From the NCBI RefSeq assembly GCF_030272615.1, contig NC_081406.1:172676861-172740860 (forward strand): DNA of 64,000 nt. Direction: 5' to 3'. Made by a program: the position numbers and the translations under genes. The notes below the pieces were generated by a model, which saw only the letters and a program-made list of their open reading frames with translations, was not told the origin of the DNA and did no database searches. How positions within the stretch are numbered: position 1 is the stretch's first letter; the number at the start of each line of letters is the position of its first letter. Source of the DNA: Cryptomeria japonica (lineage: Eukaryota; Streptophyta; Pinopsida; Cupressales; Cupressaceae). Of the stretch, positions 10,821 to 21,695 are shown in pieces.

Positions 10821-11757
10821 ATAGTATCCCATTCCTCTTGGAGATTAGGGAGGGGATGGTCATTCTTTCTACTGGGGTAGGAGTGCATAAAATTATCCTT
10901 GGTAGAATTACGAATTCTAATAGCCACAACAAGCACAGAAGATTCCAAATCTCTAAAGACTCTATTATTTCTTTCTTTCCAAATACCCCAAGCAATATAA
11001 GGAAGAGACAAATTCTAGAGAACTCCCAAATCCTGATTGTCAAAGGGGCACTTCCACTCAAACCATAACCTTTGAACAAAATCAGGGAAGACCTAATTAG
11101 TGTTCTAGATATCAAGGAAGAAATTCCAGATATCCCTGACAAAAGAGCAGTGAAGCAGTAGATGATCAGCATTTTCCTCCACTTCTTTGCAAAGGAAGAA
11201 TCTATTAGTAAGAGGAAGACTTCTTTTGCAAAGATTGTCAATGGTAGAGATCTTACCCTGCATAAACAACCAGAAAAAAATGGTAATTTTTGGAATTAAG
11301 AGCTTATTCCAGTTACCCACCCAGAAGGCAGGGGGAAAGTTTCTGGACATGAACTTATAAGCATCGGCAACCTTGAATTTTCCAAAAGAGGATAAATTCC
11401 AGAACACTTCATCCTCCACATGAGATCGAGGGATGTGTATACAATTCAACCAAGGTTTCATAGGTATCAAAGCATTATCCACATAATTAAGATCTAACCA
11501 GGCTCCATCTCTGATATAATCAGCCACCCAGGAGCCAATTTTTCTAAGACATAAATCTTTGAAAGGAGAAGCCCAAACAGAATCCGATAGGGGGCCATCG
11601 CCATTCCACCAGTCATCCCAAAACCTGATTTTGGCACCAGTCCCCAGCACCCATCTACAACCATGCAAAATAACTTTGGAGGAGCCAAAGAAGTTGCTCC
11701 ATAAATCAGAAACAATATTGGGAAGTTCATAAGAATCCAAAGTGTTTTGGATATCCA
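10821..11757 (-). pseudogene. LINE-A, 5' part: zinc-finger RVT domain
   Basis: Minus-strand continuation of the LINE cut by the gypsy insertion. The frame 11105-11740 reads SDLWSNFFGSSKVILHGCRW, then FWDDWWNGDGPL and a zf-RVT domain with KITIFFWLFMQGKISTIDNL, FLCKEVEENADHLLLHCSF. After a break near 11105 it goes on as WGIWKERNNRVFRDL to 10826. It starts abruptly near 11757 inside the region after the RT palm, so the insertion is 5'-truncated, as is common for LINEs. The first five bases (10821-10825) are the second target duplication of the gypsy element. Confidence 0.85.
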
Positions 11758-11764
11758 GAATGTG

Positions 11765-12399
11765 AAATAAGTAATAATTTTATTATAAGTAATATTGTCA
11801 TTATTAATAATATAATTAGTTATAATATATTAAAATAATTAGAAATATAATGCCAAAATATATTGCACTATTAAACTTAGGTGTTTTACCTTATATTAAG
11901 CTTAGATGTTTTACATTGTATTCTTCTGTGAATTCAATTTTCATAAAATTGTATGAAAATATTTTCATAATGTATTTAAAATATTTTTATATGGATGCAT
12001 TAATTATTAAGCGAAGAGGCTTACTACAATGGCTAAAAATTTATCATTTGGTGGTTTTCAATGGCTAGATTAAAAATATATATAGAGATTGCTAATGTTA
12101 ATATATGTAGAAGGGTAATAAAACAATTGTTTTGCATCATTATGAATATAATATATTATAATAGCATTATTGTTACAACAAGCATTGAAATCATAAGTGA
12201 AAAAGAATAGAATTTGAATTTTAGTAGTAAAAAAATATAGGTATTACAGTTTAGATTAAATAAGTAATGATGTTATTAATACTAATATAATTAGCTATAA
12301 AATATTAAAATAATTAGAAATACAATGCCAAAATATATTGCAGTATTAAACTTAGGTTTTTACCTTATATTAAGCTTAAATATTTTACATTGTATTCTT
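11765..12399. repeat. Pair of AT-rich direct repeats
   Basis: The block 11765-11925 recurs at 12258-12399. Shared landmarks are AAATAATTAGAAATA, AATGCCAAAATATATTGCA, TTAAACTTAGG and TTTTACATTGTATTCTT. The spacer between them is AT-rich and non-coding. Confidence 0.8.
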
Positions 12400-12401
12400 A
12401 T

Positions 12402-13190
12402 CAAATTGAACCCTAACCTTGAACTGAATTGGACCCTAATCCTAAAACTAAATCAAAATGAATCTTAAACAAAATTGAACTCTAACACTATACCAAACTG
12501 GACCCTAGTCCACTAAATCAAAACAAACCCTATCACTAAACTAAAGTGAACCCTAACCATAAACCAAACCAAATCTAAACCATAAGCCAAATAACACCTT
12601 AACACTTAACCAAATTAGAAAACCCTAATTCTCAATAAATTCAACCCTAGTCATACTTGTAAACATAATAAATTTATTATAATTATAGTATAATTTTATT
12701 ATATAGATTTTTATATGTAATATACTCTTTTATTGATATATTTAAATTTTAGTGTCAACTTATATAAATGTTGAAAAGAAAATTTAAACATTCTAAATGT
12801 TATTTTAATGCACCTAAAAATTTCCCTAAAAATATTCATTTATTGAATTGTATTCCTAAGCCCTTTGAATCCTAACCATAATTTAACCATAACCCCAAAT
12901 CAAAAGTTTTGCCTAGAAGCCTAATTGATCCTTAACCCTAACTCCAATTTAACTGTATAAATAACCCTTACCCTAATTAAACCCTTACCCTAACTATGTT
13001 TGAACTATAATCATAATTTAATCCTAACTCAAAAAAAAATCATAACTTTAATTAAACACTAATTGAATCATATTCTTAACCCTAATTGAACCCTATTCCT
13101 AATTAAACTCTAACACTAAGCTAATTGAACATAAATCTAACCCTAATTGAACTATAATGCTAACCCTAACTATAATAATAATTGAGCTAT
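12402..13190. repeat. Degenerate CCCTAA-like tract
   Basis: Nearly 800 bp crowded with variants of ACCCTAA, TAACCCTAA and CCCTAATTGAAC, all with the C-rich phase on the plus strand. The plant telomere unit CCCTAAA is never tandem for more than about two units. It reads as a diverged telomere-like or satellite sequence. No gene is visible. Confidence 0.65.
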
Positions 13191-13269
13191 AATTATAATG
13201 AATGTATTTGGTAGTCCTTATATTTTTTAAGTTAGTTCATTCAATCTTAACAATAATATTTGTAAATAT

Positions 13270-13870
13270 GTATAATCTTAGTTGAATATTAGAGAATATA
13301 TTTTTTATTATTCAATAATGGAATATCAATAATGCTACATGATAGATTTTATATTATTCAATTAATATTAGTCCTTCACTTAGTTGTCACTTGTCAAATA
13401 TTTTCACCTAGTTTCAATAATAAAGGCAAAATTTATTTGTCATGGTAGTTACCTTGTAACATATATCAAATGAAAAAAAAAAGATTTATAGGACCAAAAT
13501 TTTCATTATTCATCCAAATAATTATAATCAAACCATCTCCACACTATTATTATTGTATTTTAATTATTATTATTATTTTGAATATAATACAATAATAATC
13601 AAATAGTTGAATATTAGAGAATACTTTTTTTATTATTCAATAATAGAATATCAATAATGCTAGAGAATATGTTTTTAATTATTCAATTAATATTAGTCTT
13701 TCACTCATTGTGAGTTGTCATGGTAGTTATCTTGTAATGGTAACTAACAAAATTTTCACAATTTATTAATCAATTAATTAGTATCAAAATATTTTCATCT
13801 AGTTTCAATAATAAAGAAAAAGATTATTTGTCATGGTAGTTTATCTTGTAACATATGTAAGATATACTAT
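13270..13870. repeat. Second pair of AT-rich direct repeats
   Basis: Phrases TTGAATATTAGAGAATA, CAATAATGCTA, TATTCAATTAATATTAGTC and TTTGTCATGGTAGT occur in the same order at 13272-13460 and 13602-13860, a partial duplication with small insertions. No coding content. Confidence 0.75.
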
Positions 13871-14039
13871 ATTATTGATAATATTATTTAACTATCTAAT
13901 TTGTATGTTATTAAATTTTAATTTATTTTTTTGGTCGGTAATAATATTTTTTATTTCATTATATAAAATATTTCTTACATCATCAAAATTTCAGGCTTCA
14001 TATTTCCAGTTAGCCCGATATTTAAACTTACAAACCTAC

Positions 14040-15335
14040 AAGATCCTCACACTTCAGGCATTTACAACCATAGCACCACCATAATAACAAAAAACCACAC
14101 ACCTTACCAGCTCCCCCAAAACCCATAGGATGATATATAATCCTATTCCTGATATCTAATTCTACTAATCAGACCCATAACGGGTTTACATTGATAATGT
14201 TACTCTTCTAATCCCTATTTGATTTCTAAAAAATAGCTTCCATTACTTAACAAAAAACACCCACCAATCCCCTCGCCTTCATCAACCTCCAGTCGGAAAT
14301 CCGCAGGGTTTCTTCTGCTACAGCCAATTGCCTTGGAATATCCTTCGCTTCCTCATTCCTCTGCGCCTGCCTTTAGGGGAAGCCTTTGGCCATGCTTTGA
14401 CTAGGTCATTTTCTTCCATCTCATGCTACTGAATCAACCTCTTCAGGTTCTCCCATGCTCTCGCCCTTTCCAGCACATAAGCTTCCTTGTCTGCTTTCTG
14501 TATCTAGCGAACAAAGGGGACCAGTCCAAACTCTTCTGCATCCTTGGCCTCTGCAAATCCTTCTAAGTAGTCAAACCCTACCCCTGGCACTGCCCATTCC
14601 AGAATGGAATCGAGCCTTTCTAGCATAACATCATCAAAAATTGATGTTGCAGCCCATTTCACCGTGTCAATATCTTCACCAAGTTCTAAGCCCCGGGCTA
14701 TCACCATTGAAATGATATCCAAGTTTACCTTCCAGCGAGCCACATTCTCCATAAAAAATGGGCCAACCACCTTCAGCATAGTGTTTATCATTTACTCCTC
14801 CTTAAAACAGAGAAGCCCTGCCATTCTATCCCTGCTCACCGCCCCTTTAAATCCGTTTTGCTATTTTTTGGTGGTGACTGTAAAAGTCGCTTCCATGTTG
14901 GTGGCTCCTCCTTACCCTTTTTCCTTCTCATATGTCTCTACTCTATTTCTCTGAACCTGTTTACTTCTCCACAATCGCTGCAAACACTACACCTCTTGGT
15001 TTATAACCCGCATTTACCCTATTTATGTGCATGGCACGTTAACCATCTGATAATGCATTCGCACGTTTGCCTCTTCAAAATCCCTATCAAAAACATTTAA
15101 ACTCCACTTACTCAATCCAACTACTGATGTTATTTCATGTGTGTTGATGGGTCATGCATCATTATTGCTACTTTCCCGATTAGCGGCCGCTTTGAGCTTT
15201 CCTTTTTGTGTTTTTATTGAAATTGCAGAGCTTCCCCCGTGCGAACTTTCACTTCTTCCTTTCCACACACAGAGTCTCATATGGAATTGACGTCATCCTG
15301 CTGACATCACTCCTTCCAATCCCTCTCACCAATCA
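14040..15335. other. GC-richer block next to LINE-B
   Basis: Base composition rises sharply from strongly AT-rich DNA to near balanced at about 14040 and stays so into LINE-B. The part 14800-15335 may be the 3' untranslated region of LINE-B; the part below it contains an unidentified minus-strand coding scrap. I see no poly-A tail or target duplication to bound it. Confidence 0.5.
14504..14791 (-). pseudogene. Unidentified degenerate coding segment
   Basis: A 95-codon minus-strand frame (FFMENVARWKVNLDIISMVI, ILEWAVPGVGFDYLEGFAEA) that continues in frame past single stops both ways: upstream with SRDRMAGLLCFKEE (to about 14870) and downstream with KADKEAYVLERARAWENLKR (to about 14290). Mixed charged and hydrophobic residues look like a real, largely helical protein rather than chance. 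I do not recognise the family. It could be a host gene fragment carried by LINE-B or another transposon protein. Confidence 0.35.
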
Positions 15336-16757
15336 TTAACTTGTCACCTCACCCAAAAGTGATAATCCCTGAAAGCCGTCCATTTTCAATACATCTTCAG
15401 CATCAAAAGACAAGGCCCATTTGGATAAACTATCCGCAGTTTGATTGCCCACCCTTCTAATATGATTGATTTTGAATTTTTCAAAATAATTAAGTTCTTC
15501 TAATATTACTGCTAAGAGGCCTTGAAAATTCCAAGCACTTATTTCCCCATTCATAATTGCTTGAATTATGATTAAGGAATCCCCTTCTAAATGAATGTTC
15601 CTAACCCTTTCTTTTTTTGCTAATTCTATACCCAATAGCGTTGCTTGGGCTTCTGCCTCATTGTTGGTGCTCTTCCAAAGCCTTTTAGCTCCATATTTTA
15701 AAAGATCTCCATTGTCATCCCATAATGTAAATCTAACCCCTGCTAGCTGACTAGATTGTTGCGCTGCTCCATCAAAATTTACTTTAGCCCATCCCTTCTC
15801 TGGTGGTTTCCATTGGACCTTCTCTAAGTTTCCCTTTTTACCCTTACTCATTGTTGTTGATCCATGTCTAATTTTGATTCCTAGCCATGCTTTTTGAATA
15901 TTTCTATCCATTAAGGAGAAGGGGTTGGATAATGAGGAGGATTGTGAAGCTGTCGATCCTACCACCTCCTCAATAGCTCTGTTGATTCTTGATAACAATC
16001 TTCTCTCATCCTCTATCTTGTCTTGAAATATTCTTTGATTTCTTTCCTTCCATATCTCCCAAACAACTATAGATGGGCTTATTTTCCAAACACATGAGAG
16101 GGTTGACTTCCTTGGTTGTCTTGGCCAGCTCTCAAAAACCTCTTTTACTGAGCATTGAAGCGGTCCCTGCCAGTTTAGATTCCTCTAAAGTTCGGACCAG
16201 CATTTTTGTTCTACTTCACAAGTTAAGAGAAAGTGGTCCACTGATTCTTCTTCCTGATTGCACATAACACACTTTGAAGGTCCCTCCAAGCCGAGCCTCT
16301 TCCTTCTTTCACCTGTTAAGATTATGCCTTTCGTCGCTAACCAGGCAAATGCACCTGCTTTTGGGAGGCATTCTTTACTCTAGAAAAGGACCCATGATTT
16401 TGAGGGAGCCTCCTCCCTACCTTCAATAGGTTGATATCCCAGTTTGACTGAATACTTACCATCCTTAGCCCCACACCAAATCACCTTATCTTCCTTACCT
16501 ATGAGGAAAACCTTCCTCTGATTCAACACATTTCTAAGTCTTTGTTTCTCCTGAGAAGACATGCCTGTTGTAGATAAATATTTCCAATGCCATTCTTTTC
16601 CTAAGTCACCCCTAGAACTATGCATGTAGTCCTTGACTTTATCACCCCATAACTGTACTAGCACTTCCTTTGCCTCTGTGAAGTCTTCCAGCTCTCTCAG
16701 AGCAGCTAGACCTACCCAAGAATCCTCCCAGAATTTGGCCTTTGCCCCATTCCCAAT
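15336..16757 (-). pseudogene. LINE-B ORF2, 3' part: zf-RVT and RNase H
   Basis: Continues the RT frame after a single stop at about 16758. The zf-RVT domain is clear: VLFLIGKEDKVIW-like start (16500), a stop near 16380, then CVMCNQEEESVDHFLLTC near 16270. After a break near 16200 comes WEIWKERNQRIFQDK, and 15336-15998 holds RNase H: WAKVNFDGAAQQSS (first Asp), NNEAEAQATLLGIELA (Glu), LEGDSLIIIQAIMNG (Asp), GNQTADSLSKWAL (last Asp). All four catalytic acids of RNase H are present. The protein ends at 15336. Confidence 0.88.
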
Positions 16758-16760
16758 CTG

Positions 16761-19577
16761 TCATGTTAGATGGTTTGTTACTACCTTGCGACTCTCCAAG
16801 ATGAAGTTCCAAATTGCTGACCCTTTGAGAGGGTTTCGGATCGTGAAGATTATGTGATCCTCTGTTGAATCTAGATATTTTTCTCTCAACACTTTTACCC
16901 ACATCTGATTTGAGTTTGAGTATATATTCCAGACCAGTTTTGCTCCTAGGGCGTTGTTCATTTTTTGCCAGTCCCTCAGACCAGCCCCTCCTCTTTCCTT
17001 GGCTTGACAAATTTTTTCCCATGCCAAAAGTGGGATTTTTTCTTGATCATTTGCCCCATTCCAAAAAAATTTCCTCATCTTTTGCTGAATTGAGTTGATG
17101 ACCTTCTTTGGGATTTTAAGGCACGTCATGGAGTAAATTGGGATGGCTGACACAACTATTTTCAACATTAAAATTATGCCCGCTAAAGATAGCCATCTAC
17201 TTTTCCACCCCTCCATTTTGTTAATGCAGCTATCTATTAGTTTTTTCCACAACTTTGTCCTGTTTGATCCACCAAAGAAGGGTATTCCTAAGTATTTGCC
17301 CAGTAAGGATCCTACTTTCATTCCCATAAGTCTGCATATTTCCCTTTGCTTGCCAGGGTTATAGTTGAAGAAAAAAATCTCAGACTTATGCCAATTAACT
17401 TTTTGACCTGAAGTTGTTTCGTAGATATCTAGGGTGTCTTTCATTACCCTTCTTTCCCTAGCCAATGCATCTCTTGCTAGGAAGGTGGCATCTGCAAATT
17501 GTAAATGTGTTAAAGGGTTTACTCTTGCTGCTATTTGGACCCCCTTCCAAACACCTAATTCCCATTTTTTAGAGATAAGACGCCCGAGCACTTCTACCAT
17601 TATTATGAATAAAAACGGTGAGAGAGGATCTCCTTGCCTTAAACCTTTTCTACATTCGAAAAAACCTGGGGGCCTACCATTTACGAGGACTAAGAATCTC
17701 AGGGAGCTAATGCAACTTTTGACCGAGGAGATCCAAACTTCACTGAAACCGAACCTCTGAAGGACTTTTATAAGAAAGTCCCAATTGACCTCATCATAGG
17801 CTTTCTTAATGTCAACCTTAACCATCATCTTCTCTGACCTTGTTGTCCTAATGGAGTGAATAGCTTCATGGGCCAGTATAATACCTTCAAAAATAGACCT
17901 TCCTGGAGCGAAACCACTCTGTTCGTTTGAGATCACTAGGTCTAAAATTGGTTTTAACCTATTCGAGATGACTTTTATAATGATTTTATAAATGGAATTA
18001 CAGAGTGATATTGGGTGAAAGTCATCAAAAGAGTTAATTTCCGCCCTTTTTGGAATCAAAGCTATGAAGGTGTTGTTGAAATCTTTTAAAATGAATCCTC
18101 CCCTCCTAGATTCCTCTACGACTCCATGAATGTCTTCCACCAATATGTCCCAAAACTTTTGAAAGAACAGAGCTGGAAAACCATCCGGCCTAGGTGATTT
18201 TTCTGCACCTAAGCTGAAGACAACCTTTTTAACCTCTTCCATTGAAACCTGCTCCATTAACCTTTTGTTGTGATCTTCCATTATGCATGGGGGAATGACC
18301 TCTAGAATGTGAGGCTTGGTTTCTTCCTGATTGTCCAACTTGTTGAAAATCTCAGAGAAATGCTCTATTGCTGCCTGATTAATTTGTTTTTGATCTATGA
18401 TTGTGTTTCCATCTCGGTTTTTAATTGAGAAGATCTTGTTGTGAGCCCTTTTTACTTTAACTGAGGTGTGGAAGAATTTTGTGTTTTTGTCACCCTCCTT
18501 CAACCAAGTTTCTTTGGATTTTTGTCTCCAATAAATCTCCTCCCTAGCTAATACCTTCGCATATTGGATATTGAGTGTTTTTTCCCATTTATACAGGTCT
18601 TCATTCAAACCATTGTTTATTATTTGCTCATGTAAGAATTTTAGATCTTTCTCTAAAATAATCTTGTCTTTGAAGATATTTCTAAATGTTTCTCTGTTCC
18701 ATTGCTTAAGTTGATCCTTTAAAAATTGAAGTTTTTTGAAAAAAGTGAAAGCTTTATTACTTGGGTTTTCAGGCTTGTGTTGCCACCATTGGTCTATGAT
18801 ATTTTTGATGTTGCCATATTGAAGCCACATTGCCTCAAATTTAAAAGGGCATCTCTCTAGAGCACTGTCATCCTGCAACCTTAGACAAATTGGATATTGG
18901 TCTAATACCGTAAAAGGTAAAATCTCTGCATCGTTGGTCCAGTGACTCTCCGACCAATCTCCTGATATAAAAAACCTATCTAATTTTTCAGTGATATTTA
19001 GGAATCCACTCCTCTTGTTGGTCCATGTGAATTCTCCCATTTTAAAAGGGATTTCAATTAAACCTGAACTTGTAACAAAGGAGCTGAAATCTCTTTGACT
19101 CTGCCTGTTCCAACACATGCCCCCCTTCTTGTCAAAAGGCCTGATTAGTGTGTTGAAATCTCCTCCCAGTATGAAAACATTTTCCTTGTCATTAGTCAAT
19201 ATTTCAGATAACTCACTCCACACTTGCTTTTTCAAATTTGTGTTGATCGGCCCATATATGTTGAAGAGGAAGAAAATTGTCTGTAATTGCATTGATTTAA
19301 TTTTCAGCCATTGCCACCAGCGAGTGTCCCTAACAACAGTCACATCAACAACTAAACCCTTCCAAAGCATGGCTAGACCTCCAAAATCACCTTGTGCTCC
19401 AACCAGACTACAATTCCATGATTGAAATTTCCTAGAAAATAAACTAAAATCCTCCTCTTTGATCTTTGTTTCTTGTAAGAGAAAGATGTCTGGTCTCACT
19501 TGATCAATACATCGCTTGATCAAGCGAATCTTGTCAAGGGCATTGCAGCCCTTGACATTCCATGAGAGGGTCTTCAT
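16761..19577 (-). pseudogene. LINE-B ORF2, endonuclease and reverse transcriptase
   Basis: 938 open codons. Residues 1-230: endonuclease fold with LSWNVKGCN, LLQETKIKE, YGP, GGDFN, FTWTN and LDRFF; the usual SDHxP near residue 230 reads LDQYP, losing the catalytic His. Residues 440-720: RT, with SPRPDGFPALFFQKFW, LIPKR, FHPISLCNSIYKII, SGFAPGRSI, VKVDIKKAYDEVNWDF, GLRQGDPLSPFLF and FADATFLA where FADD is the active site. Both changes predict a dead enzyme, although the frame is otherwise uninterrupted. In active relatives the endonuclease nicks target DNA and RT copies the RNA from the nick. The start at 19575-19577 (MKTLSWNVKG) is the typical ORF2 opening. Confidence 0.92.
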
Positions 19578-19735
19578 TGCCCTCGGGAAAAGGCATAGCC
19601 TCTTCCCGATCTCAATTTGCTTTGGCCTGCTACATTGCCCACCAATTCCAGTTTGAATTTTTGTGACTTTGGACCTCTTTTCTTTTTCTCCCCAACTTTA
19701 GCTTTGGTTTGGAGGGATAGAGTAGTTTCCAAAGA

Positions 19736-21499
19736 TCACTTCTCTAGCACTCCTTCTTCTGCTGTCAGGCCCGGTTCATCCTCTTCATCCTGAAATCTTG
19801 AAGATTCATAGTCATAATCTGATCTAGTAAAATTTCCACCACTATCATCTACCCCTTCAAAAGAGTTGTTTAGATTTCTGATTGGGGATATTTGGATATC
19901 CTTAAATATTGGTTCTTCCCTTGGAGGGTCTAAACTTCTTCTCATCTTTTCTGAGTTGCACATAGATTGCATTTGCTCCAAATTTGTTTCAATTTCCTGA
20001 TTGGATCGGACTATGTTGTCCTCCATTAAGTTCATTTCTTTAGGTGAGAAATTAGTTGTTGTTAAAACCCTGTTGTGTACTCTTATCATTTACCATACAC
20101 ATTAGGGAGGCTGATGTGTTCTCCTCTTGTAGAGGGGCCTTGTTTTCCTGAGGGTGGTGTTTGTTGCACTCCTCTCCTGAAGTCATCTCCCTCCAATCAC
20201 CTTCCTGAGTGTCATTTCCTACCAAACTTCTTCCCCTCCCAATGTTAAAGAGGAAACATTCTTCTTTGTCTTTCTCTGAGTCCTTATTCCTGTTAAAATG
20301 AGCAACAGATTGAGCCTCTGCCATAAAAGTCTCATCGATGATTGATTTTTGATATTCTATTCTGACCATCTGTGTCCCTTCTACACCATATCCATAATAT
20401 TTTCCAAGTGATTTTATCTCCCAATCTTTTTCTATCCACTGACTTTCATCATAATATCCTTCTATCATTCTAATAATCTCCTTTTCCAAATGTTGTTGCA
20501 TGTTTTCTTTTCCTTTTGTTTCTGGATTGCAGAAACTCGGGGGGATGAATTTTGTTGGAGCATTTCGCACAAGATTCCATTTCTTCCTCTAACTTAATCT
20601 TTTGTTTCCATATCCCCATCCCTGTTTTAATCTCTAATGTGTCTGGTACGTTATGAACTGTTTGCCAATTTACACATATTCTATAAATCATGTTGAAATC
20701 TGATGGGTCAACAAGCTCTTCCGCCTTTACAAATTCCCCCAAATGGTTACCTATTTGTTTCAAGGTGTCTGCATCCTTATACTCTTGGGGTAGCCCTGGA
20801 AGCTTAATCCAAATGAGGGTTTTTTCTATTGTGGCTTCATATGGATTAAAATTTGGGGACCAGGCAGACATGATTAAACCTTTTCCTTCAATAAAAAAGG
20901 GGCCATTATCTAAATTCCAATCTCTGTCCTGAACTGATGGGCAGACTACTAAATAATAACCATTGCCCAATGTTCTTAGGTCCATGCCTTCCCCCCAGTT
21001 CTTGTCACACCAGTTCCTAAATTTGGAGAAAGTCAGCCATTTCCTAGCCCATTTAACAAAAAGGCCTTTATTTTTAAGAAAGTTGAGAGAGTCTTTCCAG
21101 GCCTCATTTGAAAGTTCAACTATCATAACTCTATTAAATTCGGCATTAGGGTTTACCTTTAGGGTCTTCGTCGCTTCTGTGGATATCTTTGGTTGCCAAA
21201 ACTTCTCCTGCACCATCCTGAAGTCCACTTTTGGACCAGTTCTAAGATCATGATATCCGCGAAAGGAACTTTCCTTTTGTTTCCACGGTGATTTGGGACC
21301 CTCTTCTTGCCTTCGGTTCTAGGGCTTGGCATTCCCTAGAGCCTTCCATGCCCAAGAGCCTTGTCGCTAGAATTGTCGGCCAGACGCCTTCCATCTATGG
21401 TCGTGGTTTCTCTTGAAAGGCCATCTCCTCTCTGCATCTTTACTGTAAGTAAAACCCTCATGCCTCCGAAAGCCCGTGATCCTACTCTGCTCCGCCATC
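19736..21499 (-). pseudogene. LINE-B ORF1, DUF4283 RNA-binding protein
   Basis: Three frames, broken by shifts near 21400, 20530 and 20080. The N-terminus begins MAEQSRITGFRRHEG. Frame 20470-21228 carries DUF4283: VMIVELSNEAWKDSLNFLKN, DLRTLGNGYYLVVC, WNLDNGPFFIEGKGLIMSAW, then LIWIKLPGLPQEYKDADTL. ESCAKC near 20560 is the start of a CCHC knuckle whose rest lies past the frameshift. 20052-20570 and 19736-20089 are acidic, low-complexity tail. The family packages element RNA; ORF1 precedes ORF2 by about 160 bp. Confidence 0.82.
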
Positions 21500-21624
21500 A
21501 GTGAACTATATTATTAAATTTTATTAAGATAACTAAAATAATATTATTAATCCATTTTTTTATCTTATGTATATATTCATTTATTTAAATAAAGATTTAA
21601 AAGATACAAATTCTAAACAATTTT

Positions 21625-21695
21625 AAAAGAAAATTTAAACATTCTAAATATTATTTTAATGTATCTAAAAGTTTTCCTAAAAAAAATCATTTAGA
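21625..21695. repeat. AT-rich repeat shared with 12770-12840
   Basis: GAAAATTTAAACATTCTAAA, TATTTTAATG and CCTAAAAA occur in the same order and spacing in both places, flanking the 11.8-21.5 kb block in direct orientation. Confidence 0.7.

Larger units (their letters stand above)
15336..21499 (-). mobile_element. LINE-B, nearly full-length L1-clade retrotransposon
   Basis: On the minus strand: ORF1 with DUF4283 and a cysteine pair (21499 to 19736), then an ORF2 with apurinic-endonuclease-like domain, RT, zf-RVT and RNase H (19577 to 15336). A Met at 21497-21499 (MAEQSRITGF) lies about 10 bp from the edge of AT-rich DNA, so the 5' end is close to complete. Few stops interrupt it, but two catalytic motifs are altered. 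No clear target duplication was found. Confidence 0.88.

Noticed and set aside
12402-13190. True telomere
   Set aside because: Units are not tandem CCCTAAA, and unique-looking sequence lies on both sides.
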